Shown here piece by piece: positions 34,892 through 43,072 of a DNA stretch of 64,000 bases. Position 1 is the stretch's first letter, and each line of letters opens with the position of its first letter. The translations under genes were made by a program, and so were the position numbers. Under the pieces are notes generated by a model. The model made no database searches. It had not been told where the DNA came from and worked only from the letters and a program-made list of their open reading frames with translations. The DNA comes from Mesoflavibacter zeaxanthinifaciens DSM 18436 (lineage in GTDB: Bacteria > Bacteroidota > Bacteroidia > Flavobacteriales > Flavobacteriaceae), in the NCBI RefSeq assembly GCF_000422365.1, contig NZ_AULQ01000006.1:252550-316549 (forward strand). The letters are read 5' to 3'.

Positions 34892-35788
34892 TTACTTTCT
34901 TGGATGAAAATTGTTAATTACTTCTGTTAATTGACTTCTGTCTATATGTGTGTATATTTCGGTAGTTGTTATACTTTCATGACCAAGCATTAATTGTATA
35001 GCTCTTAAATCTGCTCCGTTTTCTAATAAATGTGTAGCAAAACTATGTCTGAAAGTATGAGGAGATATTGTTTTATTTAGATTTATTGTTTTTGCTAAAT
35101 TTTTGATGATGGTAAAAATCATAGCTCTTGTAAGCTGTTTACCTCTTCGGTTTAAAAATAATATGTCAGAATGCTCTGGATTGATGTTTAAGTGGTTTCT
35201 AATTTCGTTTTTATAAATGTTAATATATTTTTGAGTATGTTCCATTATAGGTACAAAACGTTGTTTGTCTCCTTTACCTGTAACTTTTATAAACCCTTCA
35301 TTAAAAAATAAATCAGATATTTTTAGGTTTATTAGCTCGCTAACTCTTAATCCACAACCGTAAAGTGTTTCTAAAATAGCTTTATTGCGTGTGCCTTGCG
35401 GATGACTTAAATCTATAGCGGCAATTAGTTTGTTAATATCATTTAAAGATAAGGTGTCGGGTATTTTTCTTCCTATTTTAGGCGCTTCTATGTGGTCTAT
35501 AGGATTGTTATCTCTGTAATTTTCAAAAACTAAATAATTAAAAAACCCTTTTAAGCCAGAAATTAATCTAGACTGTGATCTAGCATTAAGTTGTTTTGCA
35601 GTTTGATATACAAACTCTTTAATAGTTTCTTTTGAAATATTTACAGGACTATCACCACTATTATTTTCTTTTAAAAATACTATTAGTTTTTCAACATCTA
35701 AGAGATAACTATTTATAGTGTTATCTGATAAACCACGTTCTATTTTAAGATATGTAGAAAAATCTGTTTTAGCTTGTGTCCAATTCAT
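34892..35788 (-). CDS. xerD: Site-specific tyrosine recombinase XerD
   Basis: The 298-residue protein has a SAM-like core-binding domain (residues 1-85) and a catalytic domain with all active-site residues: the Arg in YGCGLRVSEL, the Lys in VTGKGDKQR, HxxR as SPHTFRHSFATH, the His in LGHESI and the nucleophile Tyr in TEIYTHID. It resolves chromosome dimers at dif with XerC. In Bacteroidota xerD commonly lies near aroQ, as here, so this is housekeeping and not a mobile-element integrase. Confidence 0.9.
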   Translation of the reverse strand: MNWTQAKTDFSTYLKIERGLSDNTINSYLLDVEKLIVFLKENNSGDSPVNISKETIKEFVYQTAKQLNARSQSRLISGLKGFFNYLVFENYRDNNPIDHIEAPKIGRKIPDTLSLNDINKLIAAIDLSHPQGTRNKAILETLYGCGLRVSELINLKISDLFFNEGFIKVTGKGDKQRFVPIMEHTQKYINIYKNEIRNHLNINPEHSDILFLNRRGKQLTRAMIFTIIKNLAKTINLNKTISPHTFRHSFATHLLENGADLRAIQLMLGHESITTTEIYTHIDRSQLTEVINNFHPRK

Positions 35789-35943
35789 TATGTAAAAATA
35801 AGTATAATAATAATATATACTTTATTTGTTTGTTGTATTGAAGAAATGTTAAAAACTTTGTTAATTAATTGTGTAATGTTTAAAAAACTATAGAAAAAAA
35901 TTAATAGATTAGTATTATTAATCAAATTATTAAATCATTAATT

Positions 35944-36474
35944 ATGAAAAAATTATTTTTTTTAGCTGCTTTTGCAGTATTCGGATTATCAACGATGAAT
36001 GCACAAGATGATACGTCATCTCAAACATCAAAAGGTAAATGGCTAATAGAAGCTAACACAGGTAATGCTATGTTAGGTAATACAGGTTTTTATTTATCTA
36101 CCTCAGACGGAGTAACATCTTATAACATTGGTCTTGATGGAGGTTATTTTATTATGGATGATCTTGCTTTAAAAGCAGGTTTAGGTTACGGAGGTATATC
36201 TGCAGATGCTGGAGATACTTCAACCTTTTCATATAGACTAGGAGGTAAGTATTACATTAATAGTATGATACCTGTAACTTTAGATTTGACAGGAGCTTCT
36301 ATTGAAGACGCAGAAGAAAACCCAATGTGGTTAGGTATTGGTGCTGGTTATGCATGGTTTTTAGGGAACAATGTTTCAATAGAACCAGGATTACGTTATA
36401 ATCATTCTTTAAATGAAGATTTTACTGACGAAGGTGTTTTCCAATTTAATGTTGGATTTGCATTACACTTCTAA
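35944..36474 (+). CDS. Outer-membrane beta-barrel protein
   Basis: The 176-residue protein has a signal peptide (KKLFFLAAFAVFGLSTMNAQ) and alternating amphipathic strands ending in the barrel-closing GVFQFNVGFALHF. It fits small eight-strand OmpX/OmpA-like barrels. Function is unknown; structural or adhesion roles are common. It is followed by its own terminator and by two further barrel-protein genes, which makes a local envelope-protein cluster. Confidence 0.78.
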   Translation: MKKLFFLAAFAVFGLSTMNAQDDTSSQTSKGKWLIEANTGNAMLGNTGFYLSTSDGVTSYNIGLDGGYFIMDDLALKAGLGYGGISADAGDTSTFSYRLGGKYYINSMIPVTLDLTGASIEDAEENPMWLGIGAGYAWFLGNNVSIEPGLRYNHSLNEDFTDEGVFQFNVGFALHF

Positions 36475-36495
36475 TTTATTAGATATTAACAACTT

Positions 36496-36526
36496 AAAAA
36501 CCGAAGTAATTGCTTCGGTTTTTTTA
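36496..36526 (+). terminator. Terminator after the first beta-barrel gene
   Basis: Stem CCGAAG/CTTCGG (36501-36506 with 36513-36518) with an A-run before and seven T after. Its stem sequence recurs in the terminator at 37358. Confidence 0.85.
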
Positions 36527-36651
36527 TTTATATAACCTAGTATATTTTGACATATTTTTAAATTAAAATCATAACTAATTAACTATTAGGTTTGTAGGAA
36601 AATTTGTAAATTTTTAACTGTTTTTTTCTTGTTTGATAGGTTAACCTACTT

Positions 36652-36659
36652 TAATTTTG
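36652..36659 (+). promoter_or_regulatory. Promoter -7 element of the second beta-barrel gene
   Basis: TAATTTTG, an exact match, 32 bases before the start. A possible -33 TTG lies at 36633-36635, 16 bases upstream of the -7 box. Confidence 0.6.
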
Positions 36660-36691
36660 CCGCCTCAAATCAATAAATGAAAATTTAAATT

Positions 36692-37327
36692 ATGAAAAAA
36701 TTATTATTCGCAGCTGCATTAGTAGCATTTGGATTTACAGCTAACGCTCAAGAAGAACAAACTTTCGGATTTGCAGAAGGTGATGTTATTGTAGAAGGAA
36801 ACTTAGGTTTTAATTCAGAAAATGATAAGAATACAGAAATCGAAACTTCTGCATTTGAGTTTAACCCAAAAGTTGGTTACTTTTTATCTGATGACTTAGC
36901 TGTTGGTGTTCAATTAATGTTAGATACAGACAAAGAAACTGATGGAATGGCAGATACTGAAACTAAAACAACTACTTTTGGTGCAGGTGTATTTGCTCGT
37001 TACTATTTCTTAGATTTAGGAAAGCGTTTTAAAACTTATGGTGAGTTTGGTGTAGGTTTTGATTCTGCTAAAACAGAAGTAGAAGTTCCTGGTGTTGATG
37101 TTGATGATTTCAAAACTAACGGAATTGGAGCTGGTTTAGGTTTAGGTTTAAACTACTTCGTAAAAGAAAATATTGCAATTAACTTTGCTTTAACTGATGT
37201 TTTATCTTTTAGATCTGATAAAGCAGATGTTGATGGTGCAGAAGCAGTAACTTCTTTTAACGGTAACTTAAACGTATTTAATAACTTCTTCCAAACTGCT
37301 CAGTTTGGTTTAACTTGGAAGTTCTAA
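36692..37327 (+). CDS. Outer-membrane beta-barrel protein
   Basis: The 211-residue protein has a signal peptide (KKLLFAAALVAFGFTANAQ) and a beta-barrel body with strands such as FNPKVGYFLSDDLAVGV, GAGVFARYYF and a closing NFFQTAQFGLTWKF. It belongs to the broad porin_OMP-like small barrel group; partner and ligand are unknown. It shares no clear close identity with the preceding barrel, so tandem duplication is not obvious, but both genes have CCGAAG-stem terminators. Confidence 0.78.
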   Translation: MKKLLFAAALVAFGFTANAQEEQTFGFAEGDVIVEGNLGFNSENDKNTEIETSAFEFNPKVGYFLSDDLAVGVQLMLDTDKETDGMADTETKTTTFGAGVFARYYFLDLGKRFKTYGEFGVGFDSAKTEVEVPGVDVDDFKTNGIGAGLGLGLNYFVKENIAINFALTDVLSFRSDKADVDGAEAVTSFNGNLNVFNNFFQTAQFGLTWKF

Positions 37328-37357
37328 TTATAAGAAATTATAATAAACAAAATATTA

Positions 37358-37386
37358 AACCGAAGCTTAATGCTTCGGTTTTTTTA
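37358..37386 (+). terminator. Terminator after the second beta-barrel gene
   Basis: Stem CCGAAGC/GCTTCGG (37360-37366 with 37372-37378) with a T7 tail. It is almost the same hairpin as the one at 36496 and is directly followed by the aroQ promoter. Confidence 0.85.
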
Positions 37387-37392
37387 TGCGCT

Positions 37393-37400
37393 TATTTTTG
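37393..37400 (+). promoter_or_regulatory. Promoter -7 element of aroQ
   Basis: TATTTTTG, an exact match, only 12 bases before the ATG at 37413. The predicted transcript would be nearly leaderless. Confidence 0.6.
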
Positions 37401-37412
37401 TATTTTTACTTT

Positions 37413-37829
37413 ATGAAAAAACTAATTATCATTAATGGACCTAATTTAAACTTATTAGGTAAAAGAGAACCTAATGTTTATGGTAACTTATCTTTTACAG
37501 AGTTTTTAGATACAATTAAAAATAAGTATTCTAATGTCTCTTTAGAACATTTTCAGTCTAATGTAGAAGGAGAGATTATTAATAAAATACAAGACGTAGG
37601 TTTTGACTATGATGGTATTATTTTAAATGCAGCAGCTTACACACATACTTCAGTTGGTATTGGCGATGCAGTAAAAGCCATACAAACTCCAGTTGTAGAA
37701 GTGCATATTTCTAACACATTTGGAAGAGAAGAGTTTAGACATCACTCTTTTATTTCGCCTAATGCAAAAGGTGTTATTTTAGGATTTGGTTTGCAAAGTT
37801 ATGAACTAGCAATACAAAGTTTTCTTTAG
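37413..37829 (+). CDS. aroQ: Type II 3-dehydroquinate dehydratase
   Basis: The 138-residue cytosolic enzyme makes 3-dehydroshikimate in the shikimate pathway. Motifs: GPNLNLLGKREP with the catalytic Tyr in NVYG, LNAAAYTHTS, and HISNTFGREEFRHHS with the active-site His. The ATG at 37413 is preferred because the upstream codon would place the -7 promoter box inside the coding region. Length is typical for the dodecameric type II form. Confidence 0.92.
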   Translation: MKKLIIINGPNLNLLGKREPNVYGNLSFTEFLDTIKNKYSNVSLEHFQSNVEGEIINKIQDVGFDYDGIILNAAAYTHTSVGIGDAVKAIQTPVVEVHISNTFGREEFRHHSFISPNAKGVILGFGLQSYELAIQSFL

Positions 37830-37999
37830 TATGTTTTAACGCATTTTTAGTAAAACTTCTAAACAAATATTAAATATTTAAAGCAAATCTACTCTCTATA
37901 TTAAAAACAGTTAAAAGCGATGCTTTTGCTGTTAAACCATGTTAATAAAGCATCTGAATAATTAAGGTCTTCGTAATTTCATTGTATAAACCAAAAAAA

Positions 38000-38641
38000 A
38001 TGAATACAATGAAAAAATTAATTTTAAGTACTGTCGTATTATTATCTAGCTTAACTTTTATGAATGCGCAGTCAGATTCAAAAGCTGTTCAATTAGGTGT
38101 AAAAGGAGGCGTTAACTCTTCTACAATTAGCGGAGATGATGTTGGTGATTTATCGTCAAGAACAAGTTTTAATGCAGGTTTAGTAGCCGAAATTCCTATT
38201 TCTGAAAGAGTTTCTTTTCAACCAGAGGTTTTTTATTCAGGTCAAGGATTTGATATTCAAGAAGTAGATCAAGACAATGTTTTTGATACCGATGATAATA
38301 TAGAATATCAATTAGATTATGTTCAAGTACCTTTATTATTAAAAGTTTATTTAGTAGAAGGATTATCTGTAGAAGCAGGACCGCAATTTGGCTTTAAGGT
38401 AAATGAAGAAATTGATTATCAACCAAACGATAACGCAGGAGATATAGATATTGAAGATAGTAATGTAAAAGACTTTGATACTAGTGTAGCTTTAGGTGCT
38501 GCATATAAATTTAATAATGGCTTTTTTATAAGCGGTCGTTATAACTTTGGTGTCACAGATATATTTGAAGACGGTACTATTTTTGAAAACGTAGATGCTA
38601 AAAACGAGGTATGGCAATTTGGTGTAGGATTTATGTTTTAA
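38000..38641 (+). CDS. Outer-membrane beta-barrel protein (porin-like, PF13568 type)
   Basis: The 213-residue protein has a signal peptide (KKLILSTVVLLSSLTFMNAQ) and strands typical of the Bacteroidota barrel family that begins QLGVKGGVNSST and ends VWQFGVGFMF. It contains the acidic repeat EVDQDNVFDTDDN in a loop. The start could also be at the ATG at 38009. It is presumably an outer-membrane structural or transport protein with unknown ligand. It lies after aroQ, separated by a 170-base spacer with no gene. Confidence 0.75.
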   Translation: MNTMKKLILSTVVLLSSLTFMNAQSDSKAVQLGVKGGVNSSTISGDDVGDLSSRTSFNAGLVAEIPISERVSFQPEVFYSGQGFDIQEVDQDNVFDTDDNIEYQLDYVQVPLLLKVYLVEGLSVEAGPQFGFKVNEEIDYQPNDNAGDIDIEDSNVKDFDTSVALGAAYKFNNGFFISGRYNFGVTDIFEDGTIFENVDAKNEVWQFGVGFMF

Positions 38642-38663
38642 TACATTATCAATCATATTAAAT

Positions 38664-38697
38664 AAAAAAGGTTCCAGAATTTCTGGAACCTTTTTTA
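38664..38697. terminator. Bidirectional terminator between the third barrel gene and lpdA
   Basis: An 8-bp stem GGTTCCAG/CTGGAACC (38670-38677 with 38683-38690) with A6 before and T7 after, in the gap of convergent genes. Confidence 0.85.
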
Positions 38698-38717
38698 TTA
38701 AAAATAGTTTTTCAATT

Positions 38718-40094
38718 TTATAAGTGAATCACTTCATCATAAGCATCTGCAACAGCTTCCATAACCGCTTCACTCATTGTTGGGTGAGGATGTACTGCTT
38801 TTAATACTTCATGTCCTGTAGTTTCTAACTTTCTACCTAAAACAGCTTCTGCAATCATATCCGTTACGCCAGCACCAATCATGTGGCAACCTAACCATTC
38901 TCCATATTTAGCGTCAAAGATAACTTTTACAAAACCTTCTTTGTTTCCTCCAGCACTTGCTTTACCAGATGCAGAAAAAGGGAATTTTCCTACTTTAATG
39001 TCAATACCTTTATCTTTAGCTTGTTGTTCTGTCAAACCAACACTAGCTATTTCTGGAGAACAATAAGTACAACCTGGTATATTACCATAGTCTAATTTTT
39101 CTACATGTTGTCCAGCAATTTTTTCAACACATAAAATACCTTCGGCAGAAGCAACGTGTGCTAATGCTTGACCAGGAGTTACATCTCCAATAGCATAGTA
39201 ACCAGGTATGTTAGTTTGGTAATAATCATTAACTAATATTTTGTCTCTATCTACAGCAATACCAACATCTTCTAAACCAATATTTTCAATGTTAGTTTTA
39301 ATACCAACAGCACTTAATACTACATCTGCTTCAATAACTTCTTCTCCTTTTTTAGTTTTAACTGTAGCTTTAACACCATCACCAGATGTGTCTACGCTTA
39401 CAACTTCAGAAGAAGTTTTAATTTTAATACCGTTTTTCTTAAAAGAACGTTCTAATTGCTTAGATACTTCTTCATCTTCAACCGGTACAATTCTATCCAT
39501 GTATTCAACAATAGTTACTTCTGTACCCATTGAGTTGTATACGTAAGCAAACTCAACACCAATAGCTCCAGAACCTACAACTATCATCTTTTTAGGTTGC
39601 TTTTTTAGTGTCATAGCTTCTCTGTAACCAATTACTTTTTCACCATCTTGTGGTAAGTTTGGTAACTCACGACTACGTGCGCCAGTTGCTATTACAATAT
39701 GGTCTGCACTATATTCTTTTCCGTCAACTTCAACTTTTTTACCAGGTTTAAGTTTTCCAAAGCCATTAATAACGTCAATTTTATTTTTTTTCATTAAAAA
39801 TTTAACACCGTTACTCATGCCTTCAGCAACACCACGACTACGTTTAACAACTGCATCAAAATCAGCTTCAGCTTCTTTTACCTTTAATCCATAATCTTCT
39901 GCATGCTTTAAGTATTCAAACACTTGCGCGCTTTTAATTAATGCTTTAGTTGGGATACATCCCCAATTTAAACATACACCACCTAAGCTTTCTTTTTCTA
40001 CTACTGCAGTTTTAAAACCTAATTGAGAGGCTCTAATTGCTGTAACGTATCCACCTGGTCCACTTCCAAGAACTATAATATCGTATTTACTCAT
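38718..40094 (-). CDS. lpdA: Dihydrolipoyl dehydrogenase
   Basis: The 458-residue FAD protein reoxidises dihydrolipoamide of the 2-oxoacid dehydrogenase and glycine cleavage complexes. Seen: the N-terminal FAD motif IIVLGSGPGGYV, the redox disulfide GGVCLNWGCIPTKA, the NAD motif VGSGAIGVEFA, the FAD second motif GDVTPGQALAH, and the C-terminal HPHPTMSEAV catalytic His-Glu pair. It lies alone, divergent from the NADH dehydrogenase gene, with a shared terminator downstream. Complex partners are elsewhere. Confidence 0.94.
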   Translation of the reverse strand: MSKYDIIVLGSGPGGYVTAIRASQLGFKTAVVEKESLGGVCLNWGCIPTKALIKSAQVFEYLKHAEDYGLKVKEAEADFDAVVKRSRGVAEGMSNGVKFLMKKNKIDVINGFGKLKPGKKVEVDGKEYSADHIVIATGARSRELPNLPQDGEKVIGYREAMTLKKQPKKMIVVGSGAIGVEFAYVYNSMGTEVTIVEYMDRIVPVEDEEVSKQLERSFKKNGIKIKTSSEVVSVDTSGDGVKATVKTKKGEEVIEADVVLSAVGIKTNIENIGLEDVGIAVDRDKILVNDYYQTNIPGYYAIGDVTPGQALAHVASAEGILCVEKIAGQHVEKLDYGNIPGCTYCSPEIASVGLTEQQAKDKGIDIKVGKFPFSASGKASAGGNKEGFVKVIFDAKYGEWLGCHMIGAGVTDMIAEAVLGRKLETTGHEVLKAVHPHPTMSEAVMEAVADAYDEVIHL

Positions 40095-40186
40095 TATAAA
40101 AAGTTTTGTCGTTTTTTAGAAGCTACGAATTTACGAAATCGTATTTGAATAAAGAATTTTACAACCTCAAAAATTATAACTTTTAC

Positions 40187-40194
40187 TACCTTTG
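40187..40194 (+). promoter_or_regulatory. Promoter -7 element of the NADH dehydrogenase gene
   Basis: TACCTTTG, an exact match, 16 bases before the ATG at 40211. An upstream in-frame start at 40106 would place this box inside the coding region, so the downstream start is favoured. Confidence 0.6.
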
Positions 40195-40210
40195 TAATAA
40201 GTTTATATCT

Positions 40211-41494
40211 ATGAATATTCCAAAATCTAGTTTTCCGCGAGTTGTAATTATTGGAGGCGGATTTGCTGGTGTAGCATTAGCAAAGAAATTATCTAAAAAA
40301 GAATTACAAGTTGTGTTGTTAGACAAACATAACTATCACAATTTTCAACCACTTCTTTATCAGGTGTCTACAGGAGGATTAGAACCTGATTCTATTGCGT
40401 ACCCAATAAGAAAAATATTAAAAGATTTTCCAAACTTTTATTTTAGGTTAGCAGATGTTTCAGAAATTGATACTGAAAAATGTAAAGTAATTAGCAATAT
40501 TGGAAGTTTAAAATTTGATTATCTAGTAGTTGCCTCAGGCTCTAAAACTAACTTCTTCGGAAATAAATCTATTGAAGATAATAGTATGGAAATGAAAACC
40601 ATACCTCAATCTTTAAACTTAAGGAGCTTAATTCTTGAAAATTTTGAAGACGCACTATTAACTTCAAATTTACATGAAAGAAATGCTTTAATGAATTTTG
40701 TAATTGTAGGAGCTGGACCAACAGGTGTAGAGCTTTCAGGTGCTTTAGCAGAAATTAAAAAAGGGATTTTACCTAAAGATTATCCTGATTTAGATACCAG
40801 AACTGTACAGATTAATTTAGTACAATCAGGAGATAGAATATTAAAAGAAATGAGCGAAAAGGCTTCTAAAAAAGCAGAAGATTTTCTTGAAGATTTAGGT
40901 GTGCATGTTTGGAAAAACGTTAGAGTTACTGGTTATGATGGTAATGTGGTTACTACAAACAGTGATTTAACTTTTGAAGCAGAAACGGTTATTTGGGCTG
41001 CAGGAGTTAAAGGTGCTGCAATTAATGGTATTGATGGAGAAGAATTATTGTCTAAAAGTAATAGAATACAGGTTAACGAGTTTAATCAAGTAAAAGGTTT
41101 TAATAATATTTTTGCTATTGGAGATGTTGCCCAAATGACAACAGATCAAACACCTTATGGACATCCAATGATGGCGCAACCAGCCATACAACAAGGTAAA
41201 CACTTAGGTGATAATTTATTGTGTTTAATAGAAAACAAGCCTCTAAAACCTTTTAAGTATAAAGATAAAGGAAGTATGGCAACTGTTGGTCGTAACAAAG
41301 CAGTTGTTGATTTACCAAAATTTAAATTCCAAGGTGTTTTTGCTTGGTTTGTTTGGATGTTTGTTCACCTATTTTTCTTAATAGGTTTTAGAAACCGACT
41401 TGTTGTATTTATAAATTGGGTTTATAATTATGTTAGGTTTGATCGTGAAGCACGTTTAATCATAAGACCTTATAAGAATAAATTTAAACCGTAA
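40211..41494 (+). CDS. Type 2 NADH:quinone oxidoreductase (FAD-dependent)
   Basis: The 427-residue protein has two dinucleotide-binding motifs, VVIIGGGFAGVALAK for FAD and FVIVGAGPTGVELSGAL for NADH, plus a YDLxVVASG-like segment and a FAIGDVAQM motif for FAD. A C-terminal amphipathic/hydrophobic region (FAWFVWMFVHLFFLIGF) anchors it to the inner membrane. It oxidises NADH without pumping protons and passes electrons to the quinone pool. Start choice is supported by the adjacent promoter and by the family N terminus. Confidence 0.92.
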   Translation: MNIPKSSFPRVVIIGGGFAGVALAKKLSKKELQVVLLDKHNYHNFQPLLYQVSTGGLEPDSIAYPIRKILKDFPNFYFRLADVSEIDTEKCKVISNIGSLKFDYLVVASGSKTNFFGNKSIEDNSMEMKTIPQSLNLRSLILENFEDALLTSNLHERNALMNFVIVGAGPTGVELSGALAEIKKGILPKDYPDLDTRTVQINLVQSGDRILKEMSEKASKKAEDFLEDLGVHVWKNVRVTGYDGNVVTTNSDLTFEAETVIWAAGVKGAAINGIDGEELLSKSNRIQVNEFNQVKGFNNIFAIGDVAQMTTDQTPYGHPMMAQPAIQQGKHLGDNLLCLIENKPLKPFKYKDKGSMATVGRNKAVVDLPKFKFQGVFAWFVWMFVHLFFLIGFRNRLVVFINWVYNYVRFDREARLIIRPYKNKFKP

Positions 41495-41502
41495 AATTTA
41501 GA

Positions 41503-41979
41503 TTAATTTTCAGGGACAAAGTCTAACGCTACACCATTAATACAATGTCTTTTTCCAGTAGTATCTTTAGGTCCATCATTAAAAACATGACCTAAGTGAC
41601 CACCACAGGTCGCGCAATGTTCTTCGGTTCTTGCATATCCTAAGTCATAATCAGTGCTAAAGGCAACATTACCTTTAATTTCTTGATCAAAACTTGGCCA
41701 ACCTGTACCAGAATCAAATTTATTTTCACTTTTAAATAGAGGTGTGTTACAAGCAGCACAATGAAAAGTACCTGATCTGTATTCATTATTTAAAGGACTT
41801 GAAAACGCACGTTCTGTTCCGGCTTCTCTTAAAACATAGTATTCCATATCTGTAAGTTCTGCTTTCCATTGCGAGTCAGTTTTATTTACCGAAAAAGATT
41901 CTTTTTCGTCTTTGTCTTGACCTTTAGATTTACAACTAAACATTAAGGTAACAACAAGTAATAGAGCTATTTTTTTCAT
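41503..41979 (-). CDS. msrB: Peptide-methionine (R)-S-oxide reductase, lipoprotein form
   Basis: The 158-residue protein has a lipoprotein signal with lipobox LMFSC and then an MsrB domain. Two CxxC zinc pairs (CAACNTPL, CATCGGHLGH) and the catalytic cysteine in RHCINGVALDF are in place. It repairs oxidised Met in the periplasm or on the outer membrane, which fits the lipoprotein signal. A second in-frame ATG lies two codons upstream. It is convergent with the NADH dehydrogenase gene, with an 8-base gap. Confidence 0.92.
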   Translation of the reverse strand: MKKIALLLVVTLMFSCKSKGQDKDEKESFSVNKTDSQWKAELTDMEYYVLREAGTERAFSSPLNNEYRSGTFHCAACNTPLFKSENKFDSGTGWPSFDQEIKGNVAFSTDYDLGYARTEEHCATCGGHLGHVFNDGPKDTTGKRHCINGVALDFVPEN

Positions 41980-42150
41980 AATCATAGTTTTTTATTAAAG
42001 ATAAGTCGTTTAAATTAATAAGACATTACAAAGCTTCATTTTAGCAGATTTTTATGACTTTTAATCGAAAACATTAAGACGATACTAACATAGCATAAAG
42101 TGATTTTTGTGAAAGATTTTGTACATTAGATTGAATTTAAAATTTCAACT

Positions 42151-42984
42151 ATGAAAATTAACAAAATAATTGCTTCACTTACATTTTTAGTATTAATGGC
42201 AGTTTCTTGTGCTACAAATCCTTTTACAGGAAAAAAGACATTAGCATTAATACCAAATTCTCAATTGTTTCCTACTTCTTTTGCTCAGTATAATCAAGTA
42301 CTTTCTGAAGGTAAAGTTGTTACAGGAACACAACAGTCTGAAATGATTAAACGTGTAGGACAACGTATTGCTGTTGCTGCAGAACGTTGGTTAAATGCTA
42401 ACGGAAAACCAGGATATTTAAATGATTATAAATGGGAATATAATTTAATACAAGAAGATGTGGTTAATGCTTGGTGTATGCCAGGAGGTAAAATTGCATT
42501 TTATACAGGAATTTTACCAGTTGCAGAAAATGAAACAGCTATAGCAGTAATTATGGGTCACGAAGTGGCGCACGCATTAGCAAATCACGGTCAACAACGT
42601 ATGAGTGCTGGTATGTTACAACAAGTAGGAGCTGTTGCAGGTAATGTTGCTATAAAAGATGAACAAACAAGAAATGCTTTTAACCAATATTATGGAGTAG
42701 GATCTCAAGTAGGATTAATGCTACCTTTTAGTAGAAGTCATGAAACTGAAGCAGACCGTATAGGGTTATATTTAACAGCAATAGCTGGTTATAATCCTGA
42801 GGAAGGAGCAGAGTTATGGAAGCGTATGGCGCAAGCGAGTGGAGGACAAGCACCACCAGAAATATTAAGTACGCATCCAGCTAATGAATCAAGAATAGAT
42901 AACTTAACAGCATTAGCGCCTCAAGCAAAAGCTGAAGCTAAAAAATTTGGTGTGTCTAGTTTTAGACCTTTAGGAAAATACTAA
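42151..42984 (+). CDS. M48-family metallopeptidase lipoprotein
   Basis: The 277-residue protein has a lipobox MAVSC and an M48 peptidase domain: the zinc motif MGHEVAHALANHG (HExxH) and the downstream HETEADRIGL with the third ligand Glu. It resembles BepA/LoiP-type periplasmic quality-control proteases. It would act on misfolded or misassembled envelope proteins; no specific substrate can be named. Length and motifs are complete. It is followed by its own terminator. Confidence 0.9.
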   Translation: MKINKIIASLTFLVLMAVSCATNPFTGKKTLALIPNSQLFPTSFAQYNQVLSEGKVVTGTQQSEMIKRVGQRIAVAAERWLNANGKPGYLNDYKWEYNLIQEDVVNAWCMPGGKIAFYTGILPVAENETAIAVIMGHEVAHALANHGQQRMSAGMLQQVGAVAGNVAIKDEQTRNAFNQYYGVGSQVGLMLPFSRSHETEADRIGLYLTAIAGYNPEEGAELWKRMAQASGGQAPPEILSTHPANESRIDNLTALAPQAKAEAKKFGVSSFRPLGKY

Positions 42985-43015
42985 TTGAGAATTAAAAATA
43001 TTTAATTACTTTCGG

Positions 43016-43046
43016 AGCTGTTCTTTTTAAGAGCAGCTTTTTTTTT
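43016..43046 (+). terminator. Terminator after the M48 peptidase gene
   Basis: A 9-pair stem (43016-43024 with 43030-43038, one G-U), a T-rich loop and a T9 tail. Confidence 0.8.
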
Positions 43047-43072
43047 AAAAGCATAACCTAACTAAAAATCAA

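Noticed and set aside
34892..35788. Tyrosine recombinase as sign of a mobile element or genomic island
   Set aside because: It is a normal XerD in its usual position near aroQ; no att sites, tRNA, or foreign-looking composition were seen around it.
37919..37954. Possible hairpin (GATGCTTT with AAAGCATC) in the spacer after aroQ
   Set aside because: The loop is 20 bases and there is no T-tail; with only 8 pairs it may be chance in AT-rich DNA.
40106..40210. 35-codon N-terminal extension of the NADH dehydrogenase
   Set aside because: It would overlap an exact promoter element at 40187-40194 and adds residues unlike the family N terminus.
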